From Ophiobolus disseminans (lineage: Eukaryota; Ascomycota; Dothideomycetes; Pleosporales; Phaeosphaeriaceae): a stretch of 64,000 bases of DNA. Numbering within the stretch: the first letter of the stretch is position 1; the number at the start of each line of letters is the position of its first letter. Both the position numbers and the translations under genes were made by a program. Shown here piece after piece: positions 49,229 to 60,475 of the stretch. Under the pieces are notes generated by a model. It worked only from the letters and a program-made list of their open reading frames with translations, was not told the DNA's origin and ran no database searches. The stretch spans positions 577,531-641,530 of the forward strand of contig MU006219.1 of NCBI GenBank assembly GCA_010093685.1. Reading direction: 5' to 3'.

Positions 49229-50090
49229 GATTGACCACGGCTGAGCAAAAGCGGAAGGAGCGTTCTATATAACTGTGAGCTGGTGTCCATGACGCGATGC
49301 CGAATACCGTGGCAAAACTTACAGCGGCAGCGGGCGCGTGAAGGCCGGATTAGTTGATGTGAGCGGCAAGGCCGCGATGAATATTAGAAGTACCAAGTAG
49401 CTGGGGAGAAATGAAGGCGCGGAGAGGGTGGTGGCGGGTGGAGCGACAAGAGTCGCGCTGGATAGTGGTGATGTTCACTTGTCCGTGATGCGGCGGAATC
49501 TCATCGACTGCCGCCGATGATCGAATGGACCCTTGCTTTGCTTGGCCTGACAGTTGACACGCGTCACGTTACTTCGAGAGAGCATTGAAACATTCATGGA
49601 TGACTAATCCACTGCCTGGTGGACCTGCTTCCAAATGTTTTGTCCTTTGTACTTACATCAGATGCATATAGTTCGTGCAATAAGTTTCGAGGCTGGAGAC
49701 ATGCAGCTTCGCGCAAGCAGGCGGATAAGCGCACACAGGGAGGTTTTAGTGGAGCCGAGCCATGCAATGAGGATGCGTGAACGAGCGAGTAATTGGTAAT
49801 ACTTTCCTGGAAGCTAATTATGCTGGTGCTACCTCTCGTTAAGTCGTGAAAGCCGGAAAAAGGCTAAGCTTGACGACTACATCTACGTACGTAAAAGCTG
49901 TTCTGAATCCTAAAACTCCTCTGTAGATATACAGGATAGCATATTTTATTTCTGGCTTTCGCGACTTAGGTACCGAGAGGCTACTTCATATGTTCGACGA
50001 GCGTGCCTCGGTCTAAGCGGGGCTATGGAACCCCGACATATCTTGTGCTTTAAGAACCACGCAATCAAGAACCTTGGAGTAACCCCCAAA
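49229..50090. promoter_or_regulatory. Divergent promoter YME1 / RraA-like, with fold-back element
   Basis: An 862-bp spacer between divergent start codons. The half close to the RraA-like gene contains the inverted-repeat element at 49829-49983 (separate entry). No gene is supported. Confidence 0.5.
49829..49983. mobile_element. Inverted-repeat element, MITE-like (about 155 bp)
   Basis: The left arm (49829-49856) reads CTACCTCTCGTTAAGTCGTG then AAAGCCGG. The right arm (49951-49983), reverse-complemented, reads TAGCCTCTCGGTACCTAAGT then CGCGAAAGCCAG. About 25 of 29 aligned bases agree if a short insertion is allowed. The 94-bp core is AT-rich and non-coding. The size and terminal repeats fit a MITE or solo fold-back element. 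I could not fix a target-site duplication. Confidence 0.45.
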
Positions 50091-50899
50091 ATGGCGTCTC
50101 AAAAATGGAAAGAGTTGTACAAATATGCTGCTTGCGATGTATGTCGTCCGTCATCACGCTTCGCACATTGCTGAGTATGTCTAGCTAGCAGACGGCCTAC
50201 TAAAGCTTCACGTACCAGGTGCTGGCTTTCTTGCGGACATCCGTATGAGCCTTTGAGCATATTGCTGTGAACCATACCTGACATCAGACAGGACCTTTAC
50301 TGTATACAGCAAGCACACCCAAGCCCGAGTTTAAGAAGGTGCTTGCGCCTGCATCAACATTTTTGATGGTACCAAAGGCTACACAGTCCTTCCCAAATGC
50401 AGCCACGACACCTCAAGATACTCCTACATCAAATTTGCCGGACTCTCGACCTTATGCGGACTGGACTGAGAAAGATACTGTTGTGATCATCAGCCAGCCT
50501 TCCGGTCAGTCCTGCGCAGTTGTGGGTGGTATCATGGCTGCTCGCATGAAGCATCTCGGCGCACAGGGACTCATAGTCGACGGTCGGGTGCGCGACGTTG
50601 TTGCACTGAACGAGACGCAGCTTCCGATCTGGTCGAAAGGTACCAGTATCATCGGTGCAGGGGCGGAGACCAAGTTCCACGCGCGAAACGTGCCAATCAA
50701 GATCGGTGAGACTATGGTCGAGCCCGGGGATATTGTCATGATAGATCCGTTCGAAAACGGGATCGTTGCAGTACCGCACGGGAAAGTCGAGGAACTTCTG
50801 GAGCTCCTGCCGAAACTGGTCGGAGCTGACGAGAAGGTCATCGCGGACGTTGAGGCTGGTGCAAGTGTGCAAGAAGCCTTCAAGCGGCATCGTGGCTAG
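50091..50899 (+). CDS. RraA-like protein (HMG/CHA aldolase superfamily)
   Basis: Three exons (50091-50138, 50185-50242, 50292-50899) encode 237 residues, with introns of 46 and 49 nt. The first exon gives MASQKWKELYKYAACD, and the second completes the family N-terminus (ADGLLKLHVPGAGFLAD). The third contains the conserved core: GGIMAARMKHLGAQGLIVDG then RVRDV, where the Gly-rich loop and the Arg/Asp of DGxxRD form the divalent-metal and substrate site. Fungal relatives are annotated as 4-hydroxy-4-methyl-2-oxoglutarate aldolase or oxaloacetate decarboxylase. In bacteria the fold also includes the RNase E regulator RraA. The actual reaction is not determinable here. No targeting signal is evident. 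Confidence 0.87.
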
Positions 50900-51120
50900 T
50901 TGCAATCAATATTGAGCATCGCATGTCTTCTATAAATGTTCCTGTGGTATGGCTTGCGGGTGTCCAATCTGGTGCGCCTCAATTGAAGTGACATACTAGT
51001 GGTCTTGGCACTTTCGTTTTCGCGATCCCGGCTTCGACCTCACGCAAGCTTAGACTACCCCATCACCGAGCACAGCACACCCGCTTTCTCCCACCACCCA
51101 ATTGCCCCCTCACAGCAACC

Positions 51121-51797
51121 ATGGGTATCACCGACTTCTTCAGTGACGTCTGGGACACCTTCGCCCACCCCTCGCCCGACGCCGAGGTCCAGGGTGGCTC
51201 ATCCACCAAATCGCCCGCCTCCGGCACCGACGAGGAATCCAGCGAGGAGGCCGAAGTCAACAAACAGGACGCAAAGAAGAGCGGAGGAAGCGGAGAACAA
51301 GGACACAAGCCGACCGGAAAGGGCAGCGACGATGATGCGGGTGGAGATGATGAGGAGCCTGAAGAGGAAGACGAGGAGGAGCCGGACCCAAAGGACAAGC
51401 TTGAGAAGGGTGAGTCTGGTTGAAAGAGACAGAATAAGGGAGTCTTGATATCAGCAATTGTTCCGAGCTCTCCGATGAAGCTTGATGAGCGATTGATGAG
51501 ATCATGGCCACCTTCTACTTGCAGAGCATGTCATGCGCCGGACCTGGGCTAACTTTGATATCACAGAATGCGCTGAGTCAAAGGAATGCCACCCGGCCAA
51601 GCACCACTACGATGAGTGCGTCGAGCGAGTAACAGGCCAGATCGATAATGACGGCAAAGCCAGCGAGGACTGTGTTGAGGAGTGTGCGTTGTGAGCAGCT
51701 CATATGCTGGAACAATTGCTGACGTTAGGCAGTTTTCCATCTTGCTCACTGCGCGGCCCAATGCGCCGCACCGAAGCTCTTTGCTCAGCTCAAATAA
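51121..51797 (+). CDS. QCR6: Cytochrome bc1 complex subunit 6 (acidic hinge protein)
   Basis: Three exons (51121-51409, 51567-51683, 51733-51797) encode 156 residues. Intron 1 is unusually long here (157 nt); intron 2 is 49 nt and uses the second of two nearby AGs, which restores the conserved EEFFHLAHC. The N-terminal part is very acidic (DDEEPEEEDEEEPDPKDK), and the C-terminal half has the paired cysteines of the hinge fold (ECAESKEC, HHYDEC, EDCVEE, AHCAAQC) with the family ending APKLFAQLK. The protein sits on the intermembrane-space side of complex III near cytochrome c1 and helps cytochrome c docking. The start ATG follows a C-rich leader. Identity is secure from the C-terminus. Confidence 0.93.
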
Positions 51798-52097
51798 ACA
51801 TCTCAACTTCCACAACAATCGAACGCCGCATTCGTCATCGATCCTCACACGATTTCGACACGGAGGGTACGCCTTTGGGATGGAAGGATACGACACGACA
51901 CATCCTGGATGACTGTAAATACCAAAGTCATGTTTAGAATATCTGTACTATTTTCGCATGCCACCCCACCCCACTTCATACATTTGCAGTGCACTGCCTG
52001 AATCTTGGGACTGCACGTCAAATTGTATCTTGCAGTTCTACCTCTCATCCTCATAGTCCTCGTCAGACTCAGACTCCGTATCAAGTCCTTCTAAGAG
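51798..52097. other. Convergent spacer QCR6 / MFS transporter
   Basis: A 300-bp spacer between two 3' ends, with no feature beyond probable 3'UTRs. Confidence 0.5.
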
Positions 52098-53918
52098 TCA
52101 TTGCTCATGACCCGCAGAGCCCTCGCCCACCACATCCACCCCTTCTCCATGCTCATCAAGCTTCAACCTTGCCTCACCACTCACCAGCCCCAGCCGCTTG
52201 ATACCTAGCATCAACGGCAATGGCAACACCACCAAACCAACAACTGCCTGGAATACCAACGCATTAAACATATGCCCTGGTGGCCTGCTCCCTCCCCCCG
52301 CACCTCTACCATCCTTTTGCACCTTCTCAAGATCTACATTTCGCCCATCCTTCAACGCATTCATAACCACAATAAACACTGCTCCAAACAGTTGCCCCCC
52401 AGCCCAGCATATCGACGAGCTCACTTCCGGACTCGCTGGATATGTAATTTCTACCAGGTACTCTAGCGCAACGGGCAAAAGGCTGAAGCTCGCCGCGCCC
52501 AGTACCGCGCTCAAAATATACGGCGCAGCGATCGTGCGTGTCTGCGGTGCCCATACCAATGCTAGATACGAAACAGCGACTAGCGGACATAGGATTTTGA
52601 TGCCCAAAAGATAAGCGTGTGTGCGATCTAGAATTGGAGACGTGACCGCGGCAACGAGCAGGCCGACAACGATGAGCACCGCGCCGCAGATACCGGCCTC
52701 GTCTTCCGTGTAGCCGTATGGGTAGAAAACTTGATTCAACAAGCTCGAAAAAGCGTTGAAAAGGCCGACGTACGTGCTAAACGTGATCAACACAATGTAA
52801 AAAGGCGGCGAGCGAAGCATATGTTTCAGACTCGCGACAACAGACGTCTTGCTCAGTCCAGACGATGCCGTAGGTGGTGTTGGCGGCGCAGCGGGTATAA
52901 ACAAGGAGGGTATACACGCCACCGTTGAAATGATGCTGACGATGAGCACAACGGAGGGCAAGGAGCCCAGGAACGGATTGATTAGCTGCGCAAGCGCGCC
53001 GCCAAACGGATTCGCCAGACTCGCCAGCGCCGTGGCGCCCACGCGCCCACCTTCCGTGAACCACATGTCGCTGTAGCGCGTCGGGGCCGCGAGCACAAAG
53101 GGCTGAGCCAAACCGCACAGGATCTGGCCGAACATGACGACGCCGAAGAGGCCGCCGTTGGCGCGCGTGCCGGCGTAGCGGATCCAGTTTCCGAGTAGCA
53201 GGAGTACGGAGGCGCACAGGATGGAGGGCTTGGGACCGCGGTGGAGGGCCAGGATGGTGAAAGGCGTGCCGAGTAGGAAGGAGAAGAGGAATGCCGTGGA
53301 AAGCCAGTTTATGGAGGATTCTTGGACGTTGAAGTATTGTGCGGATGTTGTTGAGATGGGGGCGAATGTTAGCCACTGTCATTTGGTTAGTTTTGGTGTT
53401 TTGATGGTACAACATGTGCGAAGGTGGACACATCGTGCCAGTCCAACGTCTTTCGATCCGCGATGAGAAGAGCGAATTGCTCCTCCGTGAACGATCAGTC
53501 CCGTCTCTTTCTCGAGAGACTTTGGGATTCGTCTTTCGGCTCAAGATCGACGTTGACAGTAGCCCCCGCACATGTCAACCACCCTCCATCCACACCCAAC
53601 TCAAACAACCCCCAACAACGAAATCGTAACACTTACATCCCAACTCACAACCACATTCAGCAGCACCAACTGCGCAAGCCCAAACCACCGTCTCTTATAC
53701 ACCTTATAATGCACATGACTATAGCTCTTTTGTTTTCTGCCCCACGGCTTCCTCCGCCTCCTTGGCTCCTCTTCTCCTCTTTCCTCACGCGACGAATCTC
53801 CCACTCCCGGCACAGCTGCGTCTTCTCCCTCTATGCGCGCCGTATTCTTAACCATGCCGTCGTTACTCTGCACATTTGCGACATCGTCCATTTTGATCCA
53901 CGTGTTCTGTGGACTCAT
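52098..53918 (-). CDS. MFS transporter, FLVCR-like family
   Basis: Two exons (53918-53637, 53375-52098) encode 519 residues. The intron is 261 nt, long for this window. Its donor GTAAGT follows NVVVSWD, and the acceptor ATGACAG precedes WLTFAPIS, rebuilding helix 1 and its loop. The N-terminal 65 residues are cytosolic, with a basic block (PRRRRKPWGRKQK) before helix 1 (YKRRWFGLAQLVLLNVVVSW). About 12 hydrophobic segments follow, with the family-type loop PTRYSDMWFTEGGRVGATAL. A Gly/Asp-rich cytosolic tail ends the protein. FLVCR-family members move haem, choline or similar cations in animals; fungal substrates are not established. An alternative start is the ATG at 53891. Confidence 0.82.
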
Positions 53919-54477
53919 GCCGCGGTCGCGATAACACCGCGCTTATAAGAGATTCCGGGACGCAGCGGACGGCAGGTACATGTGAGAGTCCGGACGTCGC
54001 GAAATCACGGTCTGCATCGGCGAAGGTGCAGGTGTGGTGTTCTTATCAACGCCTTTTCGTCGCGTGTTATCTGTTTCTCACAGGCGTTTGGAGGCGGATG
54101 ACATCCATGCGCGGAGGTAACTGCATCGGGACAGGGGTGTGTGTGGCGGACACGGACCGTTGGCTGGTTTCGCGCTAGTGGCGTTGATCGATTCGCTCGC
54201 TTTGCAAACCTTCAGATGACATCTGCAAGTGTCTTGCGGGGTAGTTGCTGGGGGCGGAGGTGTACCTGGTTTGGAGAGAGAAGATACGGAGGATGACATG
54301 TGAGTCGACTAATTACTGCTTGTTTTTGGTGTCTTTTGGAGTTGGCAGCGCGGTAAGATGACTGGGCACACAGTACAACTGCGCAAATGCAGTGCTGCGG
54401 CTATTGAGAATGTAAGCTGACTGTCTCAGACATAATCCGATCGTACCTGACAGATGGTAAACGACTCAGGCTGCCTC
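53919..54477. other. Spacer between MFS transporter and zinc-finger gene A
   Basis: A 559-bp region holding the MFS promoter and the 3' end of zinc-finger gene A. No gene or repeat is supported. Confidence 0.5.
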
Positions 54478-56463
54478 TCACGCCACCGTGTCGCGTGTGG
54501 CAGTAGCTTGTCGACACCGATCGACATGTCTCAGGAAGTTGTCTTTGCGAGTAAACTCCTTTTCCGGTGTCGCGCAGCCTGCATTCGTGCAACAGAACGT
54601 CTGGAGTGATCTGAAGCGACCTCGATGGACGGTATGATCATGTCGCTCCAGGTCTTTTCGAAGCCCAAAAGCGACAAAGCATTCTACACACGTATAGCGT
54701 AGATTGTGTTTGCGATCATGGTGCTTCTTCCGAAGGCCTGGGGTGCGAAAGTCGAGTTTGCAGTTCGGACAGGGATACCTCGAGTTGCTGCTTTGGGTTG
54801 AGTTCACAATAGCATCCGCTACAAGCGCTATCAAGTGAGCTGTGGCAGATTGCCCCGTTCCACTGGTTGATGAGGCCCCTGTGCTGACTGAGGTAAAAGA
54901 AGACATGGTGCTCGCACCCGATTGAGGCGAGCTGCTTTCGGCACTGATTGCTGAAGAGTAAGATGACGGGCTTCCGTATGATGGATCAGCATACAGGCTG
55001 TCCGAAGACGATGCCGTTGCTCCACTGAACTCGTTGGCATGGGCATACCCATTTTCAACATTTGTTGATATGGAGCGTGTCTCGGGATTGCAGAACTTCG
55101 AAAAGAATTTGATCTGCTGTAAACGTGACGCTGCGATGATCTGCGTATTCGCAAAACGAGCCGCCTCCTCGTCTGAGAGAAGTGGGGTCGCGTTTTGAGG
55201 TGTTTGCGATGGTCTGACATATGTCAGATTCTGAAGAGATACGTTCTCGAGAGACATACCTGGGAATCTCCTCGTCTAAGCCCGGGCTACCAATATTTGC
55301 AGACGCTATATACGTCTCTAGTGCGATTCTTTGTCGGGAACTGCGATTGGGAGCAGCCAAACGACCAGGCATGTGCAAATCAAAGCTGGGGTTCATGAAA
55401 CTCGAAGTCTCTGCGTCCACCTGTTCTTGCTCTTGGTTGGCTTGCGGGGAGCAGTGGTTGGTTTGACTCTCTCTTCGACTTCGGGACATATCACTCTCCA
55501 AGTAGAAAGGTAGTTGGGCAGACTCCGGCGTTGATTCTGATATTTGATAGGCCTCAACAGAATCAGATAGCGTGTCTGCTGGGTGAACTTGATTGTCCTT
55601 GACGGCCGTCTCCTTTGGAATGCTTTTATTCGTTGAGATGGATCGCATCAAACGTTTCATGGATTGGCGTAAGGATGGAGAACCGCTCCCCGCGCTGCTA
55701 TCAAGGTGTGGAAATAGAACAGGATTTGGCGAGTATTCGACCTCCCATGGGTTGACATAAGCGGCTGGCTTACTCAACTTGCTCAATTCGTTGTGCCCAT
55801 GATATTCGATGTCTGTATGGACAGGAGCTACGGTGAGAGGTGCAGATCTTTTGGCTGTGTCACAATCAACTTCAAATCTCAAAGAGGGGCTTGGTGCTTA
55901 CATGGGGGTCTAGTAAGATACTTCAGCAAGGACTTCTTGTCAAGGCCAGGCATTTGCACAGGATCCACTTCATGTGAAGCAGCCTGAACCGGATCCGGAG
56001 GAACCAGGACGGGAGAGGCTTGATGATGGAAGGCCGGGAATGATCGTACCGGAGGTATGTAATTCGGAGGTTGGTATGGTGGAGGTGCACCTTTCACTCT
56101 GGTTTGACTTCTTCGAGATCCGTACCGCCCTCTCTCATCAGCAAGCTGCATTTCTCGCCAAAGGAGTTCCGGTAAAGAGGGCTCTTCTGCATTGCAAAGC
56201 TGATTGTGATCCGCTCGTTGTTCTTCAACCCAGAGGAACTGAGGAAGCGAGGCTTCGTTTGGGTCAAAAGGTCGACTTTTCAGGGCGCTCTCCTCTGTTG
56301 GAACCAGGCGCCTCTGCCACTGTCTGATGCAGAGAAAGATAAGCAAGACCCCCAATAGCGTTATGGCTACTGTTATGCCAACCGTAGTTGCAACCATGGT
56401 CAGTGTGGCTACGCCATTGTCCGGGTTTGCGGCAACATCGGTTGATCTCGGAATGACAGCCAT
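54478..56463 (-). CDS. Membrane-anchored zinc-finger protein, tandem copy A
   Basis: Three exons (56463-55902, 55827-55260, 55213-54478) encode 621 residues. A short N-terminus (MAVIPRSTDVAANPDNG) leads to a strong membrane helix (about residues 23-46, TVGITVAITLLGVLLIFLCI) followed by RQWQRR, so the C-terminus should face the cytosol. Exon 1 ends with LDKKSLLKYLTRP. Intron 1 (74 nt, phase 1) is followed by VNPWEVEYSPNPVLFPHL. A Ser-rich linker leads to three zinc fingers (residues about 525-610): C-x2-C/H...H, C-x2-C-x12-H-x4-H, and C-x4-C...DNFLRHVDRC. Intron 2 (46 nt, phase 2) lies well before the fingers, unlike copies B and C. The frame stays open up to an ATG at 56562, so the N-terminus could be longer. 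Function unknown. Confidence 0.72.
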
Positions 56464-58417
56464 TGTGTACGGTTGTGATGAGCAGTCGTAGAATCCAGAA
56501 ATACACCCAGAACATGTTCCGTAATAAGTATTGAAGAACGTGGACGAGGCTGGAAGAGGCATACCGACGGCATGTGTTCACCGGTAATCCAGCCAATAGC
56601 ATTTGCAGGCGGTCCTGGGGTCTTCACTTCTTCGCCCACACTCGATATCAAAAACCAGTAGCGGAGTGCGGGACGAAAGAGAAGGGCAATGAAGTGGAGA
56701 TGAATTAGGCTAATTGCTCATGAGGTCCTGCTTGTTATCAGCTGTTCGAGTGCGACCAGAAAACAATGACTTCATGGGGGTCTATAGGTACTAAAGAACA
56801 CCTGCGTTCTCGTCGAAGAGGCCATCTACCGCTTCTACTTTTGTGTCATCCTCACAGTAACTCGGCGTCAACTCAAGTTGGCAAAGTGCTCGTTTCCAGC
56901 ACTTCCACTGCGGTTGCGTCTTTCGCAGCGTCACAGTGACATTCCGAGATTGGGCTTCTTCACACCTCTTGCAGCCATCATGTAGGGAGCGGAAGATCTT
57001 CCCATACTCGATCTTCCCTTGCAGCATGCTGGATTTCTGCTGATTACAAGGTCGCTACTTGAATCGATCGACAGCTACAAGTAAGGACATTGCTGACATT
57101 AAATCCTGTTGCTGTGCTATTTTCGAGATTACGCCTAGTCGTTGGACCGGGGGTAAAGGCGGGAGGCATATCTATGGTTTCGTCAGTTATTGAGGACCTT
57201 TTCTCCAAGTAGGACAAGGTGGCATACCTGTGCGCCGCCCGTCCGAAAAAGACTGATTGGCTAGTGGTTCGATACTTCATCGGCGAACCTTGGAAACTAT
57301 CGAAGCTAATTTTGACAATTGATAAATCACTAGTGTGCTAGTTGAGGTTGACGTACAACTGAAGTGCAGCACATAGCTTTTATGTTCATAGCATCAATGG
57401 CGGACCGTGGGGACTACGCCGGTCGACTCGTTGGTAGTGCTTCTATTCATGGTATATATGTGGGCTATTTTCGCTCCAGTCTCTTCTTTACTGTATTTTG
57501 CTGCAGGCTATTTTTGCTCTCCCTTTTTTCGTAGACTAGTTTTGCCGACTTTGCAGGATCGAGCCCATATCACATGATCAGGCTGAGAAAAGCGGGAGGC
57601 ATACCGAAGTAGCTGCAGCTGAAGTTGACGAGCGATTGGCCGACTTCAATTACACCGCATATTTCCCCGCCTCACTGCATGGGATTGACATCGCTTAGGT
57701 GCATCCGCTTAGAGCCATTTCGCTCGGGTGGTGGTGTAAAATGACGCCTCTCACATCTTGGCTACCGAATACAACGCCCTGGCTGCTGAATGAGTAAAGC
57801 TTCCATGGGTCAATCTAATTGTAATCTGTCACTTGCGGTTCAATAGGCTCACCGGCCGTACTTGGCAGCATTACAATATACCTAGGTAGGTATGTTATAC
57901 TGGACATGACCAGAAAACAATGTAAGTGACTCTTATCTCAATGATATGTACATGCGCAGAGATGTGAGGGATACAAATGTTATGCCGATCAATCTGCTCG
58001 CGATTGCAGCAAAGAAACGCGAAAGTCAATGGTGAAAGATAAGGTCATTGGAGATTTTGTACAGCTCAATGTGGAGGCTACAAGCTCGCGATCTGCTCTG
58101 AATCTATTAAGACTTCACGCGCTATACCTCGAACAGCAGCCGATACCCTTTATTATGACTCTCAGCAACGGGAAATTTCTCTCAACGTCGATTGTTCTGT
58201 CTCTCAGAAAACCCAAGTCGATCCATCGTATAGTGCCTCTCGCAGACCTTTTCCCCTGTCTGCACCAGATCCTTACACTCCGCGTCTTTGATCCACGCGC
58301 TGCTCGGTCCCACGAGCATGATATTTCCCTGTCAAGTCTTCTTGTCGGTCGCCTAGAATTCTTCGCACTCCAGAGCCGTAGAGGTACCACCGAAGCGGAA
58401 TACCCAAGTTTCGAGCT
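56464..58417. other. 2-kb spacer between copies A and B with orphan motif modules
   Basis: The spacers between the other copies are about 410-420 bp; this one is 1954 bp. It holds GTATGCC heptamers on the gene strand at 56558-56564, 57221-57227 and 57598-57604, the latter two with CCAAT 29-31 bp upstream, plus a possible Cys-rich coding block (57169-56802). The simplest reading is remains of one or two further array members or extra 5' exons of copy A. A plus-strand frame at 58029-58427 has no support. Confidence 0.5.
56802..57169 (-). other. Possible upstream Cys-rich exons of zinc-finger gene A
   Basis: Two open blocks can be joined to copy A in frame. Block 57169-57098 (MPPAFTPGPTTRR...) joins through a 58-nt GT-AG gap to 57039-56802 (DGCKRCEEAQSRNVTVTL, CWKRALCQLELTPSYCED). 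That joins through a GT-AG gap to 56549 and on through copy A, giving about 753 residues. The result would be an N-terminal domain with several cysteines and N-glycosylation sequons before the membrane helix. The first donor (GTCAGC) is weak and there is no signal peptide, so I keep this as an alternative. Confidence 0.3.
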
Positions 58418-60063
58418 TCATTCGTAGGTGCTACTTCGGCCTCCAGCTGGACCGTCCTTCCCCTTGGATTTCGCGATAGTCTTCTCGCAACGTTTCACGT
58501 GTCTCTTGAAATTATCATTCCGATAATATTCCTTTCCACGAGTCACACAGCTCGAGTGCGGGCAAAGATACACCCTTTTTGGCTTCTGATTGAGCTCTTT
58601 AGCGTGCTTTGTGGTTCTATGGCGTTCAAGGTCTGCACGCAGTCCGAAAGCCGCATTGCACAATGGGCAGATGTAGCGGGGATTGTGTTTCCGGTTTTCA
58701 TGGTTTCTGAATGAGATTAATAAACGTATGTAGCACTATACCTATATCGCAGTCACATACCTTCTCAGACCTGGCGTGCGGAAGTTGAGGCCACATTTGA
58801 AACACGCGTAGAGCGGACCGCGGAGCTCAGGCTCTCCTATGGCTTGGAAATACATTGGGATCTCAGTCGAAGTTGCTTTTGGTATCTCTGAATCATCGTT
58901 CATTTGAGTTCGGAAGCCCTGTATTTGATCACCTTCTTCACCAAGTCGGTACGTGGAGGTGTCGGTTATGTCCCAGTGAGTTGGAGCTGAGGTTGCGGCG
59001 TCGAAACGAACAATGGGAGCTGCGTCTGCAGGATCATTAAACCAATGTTTGCACTTGTCGAGCTCGGAAAGCGTTTCGGTTGGAGCTGGAGCTACAGTCA
59101 TCCAGTCGTCATCCACGGCAGTAATTGCAGTCGATGCCCAGGAACAAGCCGTGTCCTCCGAACTCCACGACTCCATAGTCTCGAAATTGACGGTTGAATC
59201 GATCAATTCAGTGGTCATGTGGAACTCTCCCACCACATAGGAGTATGGGCTAGGCGTGAAGTCTGGGCCCACCATGCGAACTTCACGAGCTTTTTCCAGC
59301 CTTGCAGGGATTATGTATTCTTCATCGTCAAAATGAGAGCGAAAGAACGGCTCGGGTATCTGTAGTGAACCCGGTGTTGCGAGGTGCGGGAACATGACTG
59401 GATTGGGCTGCATCTCCAAGTCCCACGGATTGACACCACTGTCACTTGGAGGTACTGTTGCTATTACGCAAGCTCTAGTGTTGCTACTGACATTGTTCAG
59501 AGGGGAGTGACGGCAACGTTCTGTCCCGGTGCCATCGCCCTTGGAGTGTGCGCCAGCATCCACTGCAAGTTGGTGTGGAGCTGCATACATTGCTGGAGCC
59601 ACTATCAAGGGAATTGACTGGCCTTCAACTCATCAGTTACGCGTTCTCCAAATATGACTTGAACATACTAACCGCCAGTGGATGGTAGATCCCGTAGAAA
59701 GGAAGCACCGTCAAGCCTCAAAAGAGACCTCAAATCTCCTGCAGATTGCTTCTTGCCGATTTGGATTATCACACATTCATCCTTCATTTTATCCTCCAGG
59801 ATACGGGAGTGCACACCATGGCTACAAACGAACTGGATGTTTTCAGATAAAAGTGACAAATTTCGTCGTTGTTGCCGAACTGCTACATGTGGTGTTGTCA
59901 GTTGTATATTCGCTTCTTCAGATGGAAGTGATGACTGTTGGCGGTTCTTCCTGCTGCATTGTCTTTGGCGGTAAGCAATGGCAAGAGCGATTGCGAAGAG
60001 ACAGAGCGATGCAGTAACAATGCCAATAGCTGCAACAGCATTGGGCCTGTGAGCGATGGCCAT
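58418..60063 (-). CDS. Membrane-anchored zinc-finger protein, tandem copy B
   Basis: Three exons (60063-59673, 59601-58761, 58706-58418) encode 506 residues. The N-terminus MAIAHRPNAVAAIG runs straight into a membrane helix (about 9-31), followed by a basic stop-transfer (YRQRQCSRKNR). Exon 1 ends LDGASFLRDLPSTG. Intron 1 is 71 nt, phase 1. Then comes GVNPWDLEMQPNPVMFPHL, an acidic linker rich in Asp/Glu/Thr, and three fingers (about 397-490) beginning YACFKCGLNFRTPGLRR. Intron 2 (54 nt, phase 2) cuts finger 1 just after GLR, exactly as in copy C. Finger 3 is CPHSSC...DNFKRHVKRC. An upstream exon 60275-60173 could add 34 residues in frame through a 59-nt intron. Function unknown. Confidence 0.75.
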
Positions 60064-60475
60064 GGTAAAGGTAAACGCCGAGATACTACCTGGGTAAGTT
60101 GATGAGTTAAACACTGCAGGTGAGCACCTTTTTCACTATCTCAAAGCACGGCGAGGCTGACTGGAGGCATACTGTTGATGGTCAGAACTGGCTTTTTGGC
60201 GTTCTTTTGCATAGTTGTTGTGTCCTTTACAATTCCGGGTGCCCTGGACAGCAGGCTTGAAAAGGTTGGAGGCATACCGGTACTGAAACGGCCGTGTGGG
60301 GGCCCGCATTTCCAAGGCTGATGATTGGACAGTGTCGCGTTGACCGCGGCTCAGCCTCCTCATCCTCGCCCCTTCCACGGTATATCGTTAGACTTTCTTT
60401 TGTTACATGTATAATGCTCAGAATACATTCACTGGTAAGTTGACTGCAGTACGGCTGAGTTTGCAATGATTAACC
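60064..60475 (-). promoter_or_regulatory. Upstream region of copy B with GTATGCC modules
   Basis: A 412-bp spacer. On the gene strand, CCAAT at 60324-60328 is followed 46 bp later by GTATGCCTCC (60277 downward), and a second GTATGCCTCC begins at 60172. The first module is 199 bp after the stop of copy C, nearly the same distance as in the D-C spacer. Confidence 0.55.

Noticed and set aside
53414..53948. Plus-strand frames inside the MFS intron and first exon
   Set aside because: They are antisense to a well-supported MFS gene whose exon join restores helix 1.
58029..58427. 132-codon plus-strand frame
   Set aside because: It runs into the 3' end of zinc-finger copy B on the opposite strand and has no recognisable feature.
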